A DNA stretch of 64,000 bases from Bacillus sp. Marseille-Q3570 (GCF_946151055.1 NZ_CAMGYZ010000014.1:41475-105474), one strand, 5' to 3'. Positions 37,224 through 46,347 are shown, numbered from the stretch's first letter. Translations and numbers: made by a program. Notes: generated from the letters alone by a model not told the origin.

Positions 37224-38579
37224 TTAATTAAATACACGATCTCCTAGGAAAACACCCTGTTCCTCTAGCACTTTTTGTAAATTTGGTATATCAAGATCTG
37301 GCATAGCTACATTTTGTTGTGCTGCTAAAGCTGCAGCTACTCCTGCACTTTCTCCCATAACCAAACATGGAGCCATATTTCGCGTTGCACCATGGACATA
37401 TGAGCTTTCAACCGATATGCATCGTCCTGCGACTAATATGTTGTTTAAGTTTTTAGGCACTAATGCGCGATATGGGATATCAAATGCACCATCATCACCA
37501 ATTTGATAAAATCTGGCTTGTCCAGTATCAGGATCATGAATATCAACAGGGAAACAAACCTGGCCGATAGTATCCTCAAATTTGCGTCCAGCATTTACAT
37601 CCTCATCTGTAATCGAATATAGCCCTTCAATATTCCGGGTTTCTCTTACCCCCGCAAAAGCAGCAGGTATATAATAGGAGTTTTCAAAACCTGGAACATA
37701 TTCTTTTAAGAAGTCACCGATTTTCGAAACCTTTTGTGTTAGTTTTACAGTTGCATGTGAAAGCGATAAGGGATCAGTTCCGTCAATTCCAATCATTGCC
37801 GAAGTGTTGACGTTTATCTGGTTTGGCCATACTGTGTTGAAGAAAACAAGGTGATCCTCGTTAGGAAATATATCTTTCTCGAGGATAATATCATTCCATT
37901 TACTGAAGGAACCGTTAAAGTAAACTGGAATTGGTTCTGGGTAGTCATCACGTTTTGCCATTGCAGGCTCCGATACTGAAATAGCATCAGCGATCTTTTT
38001 AGTATCTGTTCCATGGAAACGAAGCATCATTGAAACCGGTTGCATTTTTCCGGTTTTCGACTCTCCCTTTCTGTAATTAGCTCCCGCAAATGTTGCTACA
38101 TCAGCATCTCCGCTAGCATCTACATATCTTTTTGCATAGATCGTCCGTACACCGCCTTTTAGTGCCACTTGGACCCCGTCAATGTTACCTTCATCATCAG
38201 TATCCGCTCCTACAACGTTAACCCCATATAAAACAGTTACCCCCGCTTCATCCAATAATTCTGTTGCAAGAATCCTAAACAATTCTCCATCCACGGGTGT
38301 TACCGAATGGACAAAGGTACCGTACGGAATGTGACCAACCGCACCGCCTCTTTTAATTAACCGGTCAACAATTTCTTGAGCAATTCCATAAACGACCTGC
38401 CGCCCATTTTTTGTAATGTAATTATGAAGACAAAGACCAGTAGTTGCATTACCACCGACAAATGGTTTTGATTCAAGCAAAGTAACCTTGGCTCCTTGTC
38501 TGGCTGCAGCTGTGGCTGCCGCAACCCCAGTGACTCCTCCACCAATAACCAGCACATCACAATCCAATTGATTCACCAT
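37224..38579 (-). CDS. FAD-dependent oxidoreductase (FAD_oxidored family)
   Basis: 451 residues. The FAD-binding dinucleotide fold begins at once: DVLVIGGGVTGVAAATAAARQG at about 8-28 with the acidic LLESKPFVGGNATTG following, and a second FAD contact, NILVAGRCISVESSYVHGATR, near 385-405. DASGDADVATFAG near 170 is the family's conserved core. Members are flavoprotein dehydrogenases of unknown or diverse substrates (including succinate/fumarate-like and hydroxy-acid oxidations). First gene of the unit with the GntR regulator and the Nramp-like transporter. AGGAGG precedes the ATG. Confidence 0.88.
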   Translation of the reverse strand: MVNQLDCDVLVIGGGVTGVAAATAAARQGAKVTLLESKPFVGGNATTGLCLHNYITKNGRQVVYGIAQEIVDRLIKRGGAVGHIPYGTFVHSVTPVDGELFRILATELLDEAGVTVLYGVNVVGADTDDEGNIDGVQVALKGGVRTIYAKRYVDASGDADVATFAGANYRKGESKTGKMQPVSMMLRFHGTDTKKIADAISVSEPAMAKRDDYPEPIPVYFNGSFSKWNDIILEKDIFPNEDHLVFFNTVWPNQINVNTSAMIGIDGTDPLSLSHATVKLTQKVSKIGDFLKEYVPGFENSYYIPAAFAGVRETRNIEGLYSITDEDVNAGRKFEDTIGQVCFPVDIHDPDTGQARFYQIGDDGAFDIPYRALVPKNLNNILVAGRCISVESSYVHGATRNMAPCLVMGESAGVAAALAAQQNVAMPDLDIPNLQKVLEEQGVFLGDRVFN

Positions 38580-38619
38580 ATAACCTCCTATTAGAATTCA
38601 GTTTTTTGTGAATATTCTA

Positions 38620-38648
38620 ATTATATGGTATTGTATACATGTATACAA
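38620..38648 (-). promoter_or_regulatory. Promoter with 18-bp palindromic operator for the FAD oxidoreductase unit
   Basis: Minus-strand -35 TTGTAT (complement of 38643-38648), 17 bases, -10 TATAAT (complement of 38620-38625). The perfect palindrome TTGTATACATGTATACAA (38631-38648) covers the -35 and much of the spacer. GntR/FCD regulators bind GTATAC-type palindromes, so it is probably the operator of the regulator encoded in this unit. Confidence 0.8.
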
Positions 38649-38693
38649 GTGAATTTTTAAAAAAATTTAAATAGTGAAGGATGGTGATTTGAT

Positions 38694-39239
38694 ATGGGGG
38701 AAAACCCGAAGGTTTTACTGTCCAAGATAGAAAACATAATTTTTACATATATCAATTCATTGGACAGTTATTCGTATGAGCAGTTGATATGGAAACCAGA
38801 AAAGGGTAAATGGTCAATTGGCCAGATGTACAATCATTTGATATCTGCAACCTTAAACAGGTATTTCAAATCGATTGAAAAATGTATATCAGAAACAGAA
38901 AGCATAAATGAAAGCATGCTTAAAAAATCGGATGCGGGGAATGAAATATACGAACTGGGAAGTTACCCTCCTGTCAAAATAAAAGGGAGACCGGATTCAA
39001 TAGTCCAAGCCCCTCAGAATCCAAAGACGAAACAATCATTATACGATGGGCTCCAAACTATATTAATACAAGCAAGTCACCTCGCTCCAAGAATAAATGA
39101 CAGTGACTTTAATAAAAAAGTCGTCCATCCTCGTCTTGGCGCATTGAACGCAATCGAATGGTTCCAACTAACCGAAATGCATTTCCGCCATCATCTCCGT
39201 CAAAAGAAAGAACTGGAACAATTACTTGACGTTAGATAG
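38694..39239 (+). CDS. DinB-family protein (first of two)
   Basis: 181 residues of the four-helix DinB/YfiT-like fold. The likely metal-binding histidines are in WSIGQMYNHLISA (about 45), and in EMHFRHHLRQK near the C terminus (about 160). Members include metal-dependent thiol transferases (bacillithiol S-transferases) and proteins of unknown role. It is divergent from the FAD oxidoreductase unit, sharing its intergenic region, but no functional link is evident. Confidence 0.82.
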   Translation: MGENPKVLLSKIENIIFTYINSLDSYSYEQLIWKPEKGKWSIGQMYNHLISATLNRYFKSIEKCISETESINESMLKKSDAGNEIYELGSYPPVKIKGRPDSIVQAPQNPKTKQSLYDGLQTILIQASHLAPRINDSDFNKKVVHPRLGALNAIEWFQLTEMHFRHHLRQKKELEQLLDVR

Positions 39240-39241
39240 GC

Positions 39242-39593
39242 TATATCCAATTGAATGAACTGCCAGAATTGCCGAGAATCGATTATCGGTCTGAGTTTTC
39301 CTTGAAAAGTGTAATCGATAACTGGTGGGCTGAACAATATACTGATCAATATCGAAGTGGATAAAGTCGATACATGTAAATAGATGGTGCTCAACGGCTT
39401 GGGGTATGCGATCATGCCGAGTATAATCTTGAGGGATACGGAAGGGTTGAATACAATCGATCTGAAAACAAAAGTGGGAGATCCGTTGTTGAGGAGAACG
39501 TGGATGTTGTACCACAAGGAATCCCTGAATCTGAACATGGTCAGAGAGTTTGTCAGCTTCATCAAAAGCGTTGATATGAATGATGCGAAGTAA
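39242..39593 (+). pseudogene. Relic of a LysR regulator gene, duplicate of 34453-34803
   Basis: The DNA closely matches the last third of the LysR gene at 33.9 kb: ATCCAATTGAATGAACTGCC, then GAATCGATTATCGGTCTGAG and on to the final codons. It lacks the DNA-binding half, has lost about 10 bases where the intact gene has ACACATCCTCCATTG, and carries TAG in place of GAG at 39378-39382. Product would be non-functional. Confidence 0.85.
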
Positions 39594-39611
39594 AAATCCC
39601 TATTTGTAAAT

Positions 39612-40325
39612 TCAAAGGGTGTCTTTTATATTTTGATGCTTCAGAAAGTTTATGATGATTTCTCCGATCTGGCGGCCTAAGCTCAATCCTTCAACGTTAT
39701 CTATATTAAAATGGACGCCTGCATATAAGCGGGATGCTGCACTTCCCTCCATAACCGTTTTTAACCCCGGTGATTCTTGTGGGAAGAAATAACTTAAGAT
39801 CACCTCTGCACAACCAGCAACGGTTGCATGGGCAGAAGGGTAGGCTGGAAAGCGGGGAGTAGGTACCACAGTCGGCAGATTTTCATATTGGCATGGGCGG
39901 GCGACATCCCAACCATATTTGATGATCCATGTCAGTATGAAGACATCATTGATCGCCGCATGGAAACATCCAAGTATCCGTGCTGCATACGGGGAGGATA
40001 GATCATATTTCTTAATCAGATTGTAAATAATCGGGTTTATCCTCTGAGTTGTCTCCACTGTTCCCCAATAAAGCGCAAGGTTCCTTAGTTGGGGCGTCAA
40101 GGTATTCACTGTCTGTATTACATTCTGTAATTCCGATGCCCAGTCAATGTCTTGAGGAGGTCTGATTTTCCATTCAATAGGGGTATGAAATGGGTCAAAG
40201 AAGAGATTACCCGTGCCTCTTCTAATGAAAAACATCGGCCAGCTTCCTGCTTCCGGGTGACCCTTTGGTGGATTTTGTTCTCCTGGGTATGGATATTCCG
40301 ACCATTTTCTGTATTGCGTAACCAT
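39612..40325 (-). CDS. PAP2/vanadium haloperoxidase-like protein
   Basis: 237 residues, no signal peptide. The three-part phosphatase/haloperoxidase active site is complete: K-x6-RP in KYGWDVARP (about 140-148), PSAHATVAG (about 168) and SRLYAGVHFNIDNVEG with catalytic His (about 205). The fold is shared by acid phosphatases and vanadate haloperoxidases; the soluble character and WGTVETTQRINPI helix fit the haloperoxidase-related branch found in Bacillus. GGGGG precedes the ATG. Isolated gene; actual reaction not predictable. Confidence 0.85.
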   Translation of the reverse strand: MVTQYRKWSEYPYPGEQNPPKGHPEAGSWPMFFIRRGTGNLFFDPFHTPIEWKIRPPQDIDWASELQNVIQTVNTLTPQLRNLALYWGTVETTQRINPIIYNLIKKYDLSSPYAARILGCFHAAINDVFILTWIIKYGWDVARPCQYENLPTVVPTPRFPAYPSAHATVAGCAEVILSYFFPQESPGLKTVMEGSAASRLYAGVHFNIDNVEGLSLGRQIGEIIINFLKHQNIKDTL

Positions 40326-40738
40326 TCAGCCCACCCCCTTTTAGAAAGGTTTCCTCCTTGTTCCTTATGTTGCTGGGTAGGAGAATAGAACAATAGAGAG
40401 CAAGAAGGCCATACTGACCGTGGGATTCTAATTATCAAGTGGAAAAATCGTTTCTTTTCTATCAATCGCAGCAAACGAATCAACTGCTAGATTAATAAAA
40501 TAGATGATCATGCTTTTGGAGTTGATGCTCTATTGAGAAAAATTTGATTTGTCATCAATCTTATTTTCCTCATTATGAGATTCTCCAGTTGTGTCCAATC
40601 TATTTACCAAATTAAAATAATCCCAATGAAGGCAACCGAAGAATGGTTGCCTTTTACTTTTGCACTTGATATTTTGATCCTTCGAAAGTGTTCCAATATT
40701 CTAACTTTTTAATGAACGGGGGGATAGGCACCCACGTT
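40326..40738. other. Intergenic stretch with one hairpin
   Basis: No gene seen. AAGGCAACC (40629-40637) pairs with GGTTGCCTT (40645-40653) followed by TTAC-TTTT; it lies just beyond the end of the minus-strand LysM gene and could terminate either strand weakly. Confidence 0.55.
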
Positions 40739-42556
40739 CTATAAAAAGATTAAACTTGATGCTATTTCCTTCAGATGCGGTTGATCTGCCCATAAGATGA
40801 AGTAATTGTAAGTTTCACCTTGGATATTAATCGGGGTTGGATACCTTACGATTAAAGCGGATTGATTCAACATTTCTGCTGGTTGGTCCGCAGAGGGAAA
40901 AATGTAGCAAGCTTCTTGGTTTTGAATTCGTGCCTTCAAGATTTTTGGCTTGGATCCATAGGGCATTAATTGATGGAAAGCTTCCCCATGACACACCTCA
41001 TCCAATTTTTCACCAGCTGAAATAGCAGATATTTGAAAGAAACCATCACCACCTTCGTATCTTTCTTCGTTCACTTTTCGCCAGTTCGATGGATATTGAA
41101 AACGAACCTTGTAGGTAGTGTTCGTATATGTGTTTTGGGATACTTCCATGATGGGTGTTGGAGACCATTGAAGAGACTGGATGTTAACTCCTTCAATTAG
41201 TCGGATTGGAACAGGGCGATTGAGGTCGATAGCCCACATTTCACGGGCAAATTCCTGTTCCCTGCACCCACTAAGATATGCTATTTTTGTTCCGTCTGTA
41301 GACCATGTGACAGGTGATGCAAAACAATTGGATATAGCCCAAATTCGATCCTCTTCTCCTCGCCTCCCCACCGTCCGGACTTGGGAAAAATATCCTCTAT
41401 CTTCCAGGGCAGTGGCACTGTAAGCAATTTTTAAAGAATCAGGAGACCATTCCGGAAAATAATTCTTTGCAAGGGGCCCGCCTTTTACTTCAAACACATT
41501 CCCTGTTGAAAGCTCAACGGTGTGGATGATGGAGATACTGACACCAGGTGTTGTATAAAGTACAAAGCTTCCGTCAGGTGATAGCTGGGCATTATTAAGT
41601 CGCCCTTCTGTGTTGCTTGTCATTTGCTGTTTCCCTGTCCCGTCGATTTGTATTCGATAAAGCTGACTGATTCCTGATTCATCCGGTGCCTGAAAAAGCA
41701 GTTCCATACCATTCGGAAACCATTGAACATCTGTTGATTCGGGTTGTTGGATGCTTTGCGCCTGATGAGACGGTACGTTGTACAAGATAATGTGACCTTT
41801 CTTTGTATATGCAATTTGGGTGCTGTCAGGTGACCAATCCAATTTGAACTCAACCTCATCTCCTAACTGATCGATTTGAGCAATAGAACCTGTTGCAACC
41901 TCAATGATATAGATGATTCTGTTCTTTCCTACAAACGCAATTCTCCTGCTGTTTGGTGACCATTCAGGTCTTGAAAAGGAGTCACCTAATCCACTGGTAA
42001 GCTGCACGTTCTCCCCTGTCCGGGGGTTATATAACCAAACATCATAATTCCCACCCCGATCAGAGATATAGGCAATCCTTCCTTGGCCACCAGGAGGGGC
42101 GTATGGAATCATCAACTTCATACCAGGAAATAGTTGAGAGGATGGAAGTTGGTTTACCATCCGGATAAGCTCATGATTTGGCGCCCCGTTCGTTATTACA
42201 TTAAAGCGCCCTGCAAGCTGATACAGTGTATCCCCTGGTTGGACGATATAATAAGGAACACCTGGAGGAACCTTTAATAATTGACCGATCTGAATGGCAT
42301 AAGGTGGTTGAAGTTGATTCGCCTCCACTATTACTGAAGATGGAACATTATATAATTGTGAAATTCGATACACTGAATCTCCTTGTCTAACCCTTACCAT
42401 GTCAACCCCAGGCGGAATGGAAAGCTGTTGACCAATATAAATCGTGTAAGGAGCTCTCAAATTGTTTGCAGCAATAATGGAATCTGCCGGAATTCCCCAT
42501 CTCCTGGAAATCACGTACACCGTATCACCTGAACGCACTGTGTAAAAAGTCTGCAT
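40739..42556 (-). CDS. Triple-LysM protein with TolB-like beta-propeller
   Basis: 605 residues from the ATG at 42556 (a GTG 9 bases upstream is too close to GGGAAG). Three LysM repeats at about 5-47, 51-97 and 102-153 (FYTVRSGDTVYVISRRWGI; VRQGDSVYRISQLYNV; YIVQPGDTLYQLAGRFNV) bind peptidoglycan or chitin. Then repeated WD40/PD40 units: GRIAYISDRGGNYDVWLYN, RPEWSPNSRRIAFVG, KLDWSPDSTQIAYT, FPEWSPDSLKIAYSA, suggesting a six- or seven-bladed propeller. The last about 130 residues (TYKVRFQYPSNWRKV) look like a separate beta domain. No signal peptide is seen, as in several spore-envelope LysM proteins. Confidence 0.85.
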   Translation of the reverse strand: MQTFYTVRSGDTVYVISRRWGIPADSIIAANNLRAPYTIYIGQQLSIPPGVDMVRVRQGDSVYRISQLYNVPSSVIVEANQLQPPYAIQIGQLLKVPPGVPYYIVQPGDTLYQLAGRFNVITNGAPNHELIRMVNQLPSSQLFPGMKLMIPYAPPGGQGRIAYISDRGGNYDVWLYNPRTGENVQLTSGLGDSFSRPEWSPNSRRIAFVGKNRIIYIIEVATGSIAQIDQLGDEVEFKLDWSPDSTQIAYTKKGHIILYNVPSHQAQSIQQPESTDVQWFPNGMELLFQAPDESGISQLYRIQIDGTGKQQMTSNTEGRLNNAQLSPDGSFVLYTTPGVSISIIHTVELSTGNVFEVKGGPLAKNYFPEWSPDSLKIAYSATALEDRGYFSQVRTVGRRGEEDRIWAISNCFASPVTWSTDGTKIAYLSGCREQEFAREMWAIDLNRPVPIRLIEGVNIQSLQWSPTPIMEVSQNTYTNTTYKVRFQYPSNWRKVNEERYEGGDGFFQISAISAGEKLDEVCHGEAFHQLMPYGSKPKILKARIQNQEACYIFPSADQPAEMLNQSALIVRYPTPINIQGETYNYFILWADQPHLKEIASSLIFL

Positions 42557-42897
42557 GGTATCCACTTCCCAAAAGGTAAAATTTCCATTAGTAAAGTTGA
42601 AGTATTAAATGGGAACACTCTCTCTGCCCATATACTATTCGATAAGTGGTGCAAGGTTCATCAAATATGAGTTTATAAATTAATTTATAAAAACCTTTTA
42701 TTTAATTTTGAATGATTTTGGAGAAATGAAACTTATTCCCTTTCTTTTTTAACCCTTCATTAGTTATTACACCGACCTAGGGGGGCATATACCCATCCAA
42801 GTTTTTTTGGGTAATAAACATTTGGTAGGAGATTTACCAGTTTGAGAGAATTCCTTTAATAGTGATTTTAAAGTTGGTTGAAAAGGAGAGCGAGAAG
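42557..42897. other. Intergenic stretch
   Basis: No gene seen. A weak hairpin TACCCA/TGGGTA spans about 42789-42813. Promoters for the divergent LysM and DinB genes should lie here but none is clear. Confidence 0.45.
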
Positions 42898-43389
42898 ATG
42901 GAAGTATTCGTAACCCAATATGATTGGATCCAGCGCACAAGGGAAACATTATTCAGTTATTGCGAAACATTGTCCCCCGCCGATTATGTGAAAGAGCTTG
43001 AAATCTTTGGTGGAGATTCGATTTGCAGTATGCATGTCCATGTTGCCGATTGTTATCGGGTATGGTTGGGAAGACGTGCTCTCGGAAAATCCCTTCCCAG
43101 ATTAGATGAAGAGTCCGTTAACAACGTGGAAGAAATGCGTGAGGTTTTTAGGGAAACGGATGACCTTGTTCGTGAATTTCTGAATAAATTTCAAGGCAAA
43201 TGGGACCAAACCATTCCAGTAGACTTTGAAAATGGCAGTAAGGCAGAATTCACTACATTATGGCTTTTCACACACACAATCACACACGAGTTTCACCATA
43301 AAGGACAAATCGTAAAAATGGGTAGACACCTCGGGTATATCCCACCGGATACGGACCTCATTGAAACGGATGCTTTTATGACACGATGA
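42898..43389 (+). CDS. DinB-family protein (second)
   Basis: 163 residues from ATG 42898, set by AAAGGAGAG; the frame is open to 42862. Metal-site histidines appear in SMHVHVADCYRVW (about 42-50) and ITHEFHHKGQIVKMGRHLGYIPP (about 135-157), the classic DinB C-terminal signature. Better preserved than the copy at 38.7 kb. Probably a metal-dependent transferase or hydrolase of unknown substrate. Followed by its own terminator. Confidence 0.88.
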   Translation: MEVFVTQYDWIQRTRETLFSYCETLSPADYVKELEIFGGDSICSMHVHVADCYRVWLGRRALGKSLPRLDEESVNNVEEMREVFRETDDLVREFLNKFQGKWDQTIPVDFENGSKAEFTTLWLFTHTITHEFHHKGQIVKMGRHLGYIPPDTDLIETDAFMTR

Positions 43390-43490
43390 GGGAGAGTCAT
43401 TTCTTCAGAAAGGGATAGATCGATTGAGCGACAAGGCAGTTCCATATTAGTATGCTGCATCCTTTAGATTAAAATGATCAAACTTGGCTC

Positions 43491-43522
43491 TACCACAGCA
43501 CACACCTGTGGTAGTTTTTTTG
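43491..43522 (+). terminator. Terminator after the second DinB gene
   Basis: CTACCACAG (43491-43499) pairs with CTGTGGTAG (43507-43515), then seven T. Confidence 0.9.
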
Positions 43523-43580
43523 TTATGGAGACAAATAGTTTTGAGGCGTATTTTTTTGGAGTGTATCCTGTGGGGCTTAA

Positions 43581-43836
43581 TCGGGACAGGAGAAGGAAAA
43601 AAGAGCGATGCCCTGTCCTGAAACAGGTCCATTCGGGACAGGAGAAGGAGAAAAGAGTGATGACCTGTCTCGAAACAGGTCCATTCGGGACAGGAGGAGG
43701 AGAAAAGAACAATGAACTGTCTCGTAATAGGCCTATTCGAGACAGTAGAAGGAAAAAAGAGCGATGGACTGTCCCGAAACAGGTCCAACTGAGACAAGGA
43801 AAGAAGCAAAAAATGCAAACTTGTCCCGTTCTAGAT
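43581..43836 (+). repeat. 52-bp tandem repeat, almost five copies
   Basis: Units begin TCGGGACAGGAG or a variant at 43581, 43633, 43685, 43737 and 43790, a period of 52 (last 53) bases. Each unit carries CTGTC(C/T)CGAAACAGGTCCATTC, which can pair with the next GGGACAG, so every junction is a potential hairpin. Copies differ by scattered substitutions. The period is not a multiple of three, arguing against coding. Confidence 0.9.
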
Positions 43837-44015
43837 TTCTATTAAATAGGTTTGGTTATCATAAATATAACGCTGTTTACAGATGAGGATGGATGGGCAC
43901 CACTAGGAAAAACTGTTGATCAACGGAATAGGACTTTTCTTTTTGAATAGGAAAGGAAAGAGAATCGGAAAGGAGGCTTGGCACAATAGAATATCCCCAG
44001 GTGGGTTATCATACC

Positions 44016-44056
44016 GACCATGTTAGAGGCAGATAATCTAATATGGTCTTTTTTGC
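44016..44056 (+). terminator. Terminator upstream of the PTS operon
   Basis: GACCATGTTAGA (44016-44027) pairs with TCTAATATGGTC (44037-44048) with one G-U pair, then TTTTTT. No gene is evident between the repeat array and this hairpin; it may end a small RNA or leader. Confidence 0.75.
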
Positions 44057-44065
44057 ATTTCAACA

Positions 44066-44193
44066 AGAGTACAACTTTGCAAACTTTGAATTTACAACAT
44101 TTACACATTGGAAACCCTTACAACAGCTTGATAGAAGCGTTACTATAGAGACAGATGATGATCATCAGAATAACTAGAGTGCAATTTTGCAAA
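44066..44193 (+). promoter_or_regulatory. Two 18-bp direct repeats before the PTS operon (candidate operators)
   Basis: AGAGTACAACTTTGCAAA (44066-44083) and AGAGTGCAATTTTGCAAA (44176-44193) differ at two positions and lie 110 bases apart, the second ending 27 bases before the regulator start. They could be binding sites for the PRD regulator itself. Confidence 0.55.
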
Positions 44194-44220
44194 AAAGAAT
44201 CATAGATAAGGGGGATCCCC

Positions 44221-46326
44221 ATGGTATTGGATAGAAGGCGTGCACACTTGTTATCCATCATTCAACAATCCAATAGTCCCATCCCGACAAAAGAATTGGT
44301 CAGAAAGATGGGGGTTTCGCAACGCACCATCTATTATGACCTGCATCATATCAATCACTGGTTGGAAGAACAACACTTGGACCAGATTGAAAATATCAGA
44401 GGAAAAGGTCTCTACCTGCCTGGAAATACACGAGCTGAGGTGGAGGTTCATCATCAAGAAGGATATGATGGCTGGCAATATCAATTATCCAAACAAGAGC
44501 GTGAATTGTTGATCAAAGCTACCATTCTATTAGAAGAACAGGATGCGTCTATGGACCGTTTCATGGAACTTACGGGAATGAGCCGTGGGACGGTTGCTGA
44601 GACGCTCAAGTCGATCAAGGAAGAACTCGATCGGAACGAACTGGAGCTCCATTACAAACCTGGATCCGGCTATGTTCTGGAAGGAGCTGAAGATAGCAAA
44701 AGACGGATGCTGTCAGACGTTCTATCCATAGTCCTTTCACATAAAGAGCTGGTAAATGTGCGCAATGAAATCCTGCGGATGATCCAGCTGGGCGATGAAG
44801 GGACGGATCAAGGGAAGAAAGAATCCGTCAAAACACTGCTTTATGAAGCGGAAAATGAACTAGGATTGACCCTTACGGATGAGATGGTTGAAATCTTATC
44901 CCTCCAAATATTCATCATGTTAAAACGAAATCAACTAAGGAAATTTTTCGCTGTCGATCCGGAAGAAAAGAGCGTGCTCCAACAGACGGAGATTTACCAG
45001 GCGGCTGTGCATATCACGAAAAAGCTTGAGGAGATGTGGGAGGTCGAGATTCCTGATGATGAGGTTTGTTTCATAACGATGAACCTTCTTGGGTCTAAAG
45101 TGCATCATGATGATTTCAGTCGTTATGCTGAAAGTGAACTGATCGGACTCCAACAGGTTGTCAGCAGGATGATCTCCGACTTCCAGACCTATGCATGTGT
45201 CATTTTTGATGACCGGAGGGGACTTGAAAAGAATCTCATTTCCCACATAAAACCGACCTATTACCGATTGAAATACGGAGTGAAAATCGGAAACGAATTA
45301 TCCGAAAGCATCCAGGAGAACTATCAGGATCTGTTCCATTTGACAAAAAGGGTGATGCTTCACCTCGAGTATTATGTCGGCCAACCGATTCCTGATGAAG
45401 AAGTCGCCTATATCACGTTGCACTTCGGCGGCTGGCTTACGAAAGAAAAGAAGCAGGTCGAGACGAAATATAAAGCGATCATCGTATGTGAGAATGGAAT
45501 CGGTACGTCCAACATGCTGAAGGCGCAATTAGAAAACCTGATTACAGGACTAGAAGTAATCGGAACACTTTCCATGAGGGAGTTCCGGAAGAAGGATTAC
45601 AACGTGGATGTGATCTTCTCCACGAATTTCATCAAACCGAAGGGAATTCCAGTCATCCATGTGCCGGCCATCTTATCCACCACGGAAAAAGAATATGTGT
45701 TCCAGCGGATGAATGAGCTTTTCAGATCGGAGTCGAGACGGAAGGATTTGCCGGAGCAGGTGCTGGAGGTTGTTGAACGGCATGCAACCGTTTATGGAAG
45801 AGAGGAATTGAAAAAGGAACTATCGGAGTTGTTGAAAACAAAGTCACCACAAACAAAGGAGCTACGGAAACCTATGCTCAATGAATTATTGACAGAGAAA
45901 ACGATCCAGCTTAAAGACAGAGCTGTTGATTGGGAGGAGTCGATCAGAATCGCTGCACAACCACTCATCGAATTGGATTCGATCCGTGCTGATTACGTGG
46001 AAGCGATGATCGAAAATGTGAAGGAACTTGGCCCGTACATTGTCATCGCTCCGAGGATTGCAATCCCTCACGCACGCCCTGAGGCAGGCGTAGAACGACT
46101 GGGGATGAGCCTGTTGCGATTGAAGAAACCTGTTTACTTTTCCTCACAACCGAAGCATCAGGCGCAATTGATCATCGTGCTTGCAGCGATTGACAATCAG
46201 ACGCATCTGAAGGCGCTGGCTCAATTGACAGAACTTTTATCAAATGAAGAGAATGTCGACCGATTGATATCTGCGGAAGACAGTGCGTCCATGATGGAAC
46301 TGATCGATCGATATGTCACTGCTTAA
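44221..46326 (+). CDS. PRD-containing PTS regulator with EIIB- and EIIA-like domains (MtlR/BglG type)
   Basis: 701 residues. N-terminal HTH domains at about 1-160 (ISQRTIYYDLHHIN-type recognition near 30-45), PRD1 at about 185-290 and PRD2 at about 295-405 with paired histidines (HITKKLEE, KVHH; ISHIKPTYYRL, MLHLEYYVG, ITLHFGGW). Then an EIIB-like domain with cysteine in IVCENGIGTSN (about 423) and a C-terminal fructose/ascorbate-type EIIA with phospho-histidine in AIPHARPE (about 617). The EIIA domain may phosphorylate the EIIB encoded next, making this both regulator and PTS component. First gene of a three-gene operon. Confidence 0.92.
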   Translation: MVLDRRRAHLLSIIQQSNSPIPTKELVRKMGVSQRTIYYDLHHINHWLEEQHLDQIENIRGKGLYLPGNTRAEVEVHHQEGYDGWQYQLSKQERELLIKATILLEEQDASMDRFMELTGMSRGTVAETLKSIKEELDRNELELHYKPGSGYVLEGAEDSKRRMLSDVLSIVLSHKELVNVRNEILRMIQLGDEGTDQGKKESVKTLLYEAENELGLTLTDEMVEILSLQIFIMLKRNQLRKFFAVDPEEKSVLQQTEIYQAAVHITKKLEEMWEVEIPDDEVCFITMNLLGSKVHHDDFSRYAESELIGLQQVVSRMISDFQTYACVIFDDRRGLEKNLISHIKPTYYRLKYGVKIGNELSESIQENYQDLFHLTKRVMLHLEYYVGQPIPDEEVAYITLHFGGWLTKEKKQVETKYKAIIVCENGIGTSNMLKAQLENLITGLEVIGTLSMREFRKKDYNVDVIFSTNFIKPKGIPVIHVPAILSTTEKEYVFQRMNELFRSESRRKDLPEQVLEVVERHATVYGREELKKELSELLKTKSPQTKELRKPMLNELLTEKTIQLKDRAVDWEESIRIAAQPLIELDSIRADYVEAMIENVKELGPYIVIAPRIAIPHARPEAGVERLGMSLLRLKKPVYFSSQPKHQAQLIIVLAAIDNQTHLKALAQLTELLSNEENVDRLISAEDSASMMELIDRYVTA

Positions 46327-46347
46327 ACATAAAGGAGGAATTTTGAA

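Noticed and set aside
43581..43836. CRISPR array
   Set aside because: Repeats are directly adjacent, with no unique spacers and no cas genes.
43474..43845. 123-codon plus-strand frame and minus-strand frames over the repeat array
   Set aside because: Frames arise from a repeat whose 52-bp period is not a multiple of three; no ribosome binding site fits.
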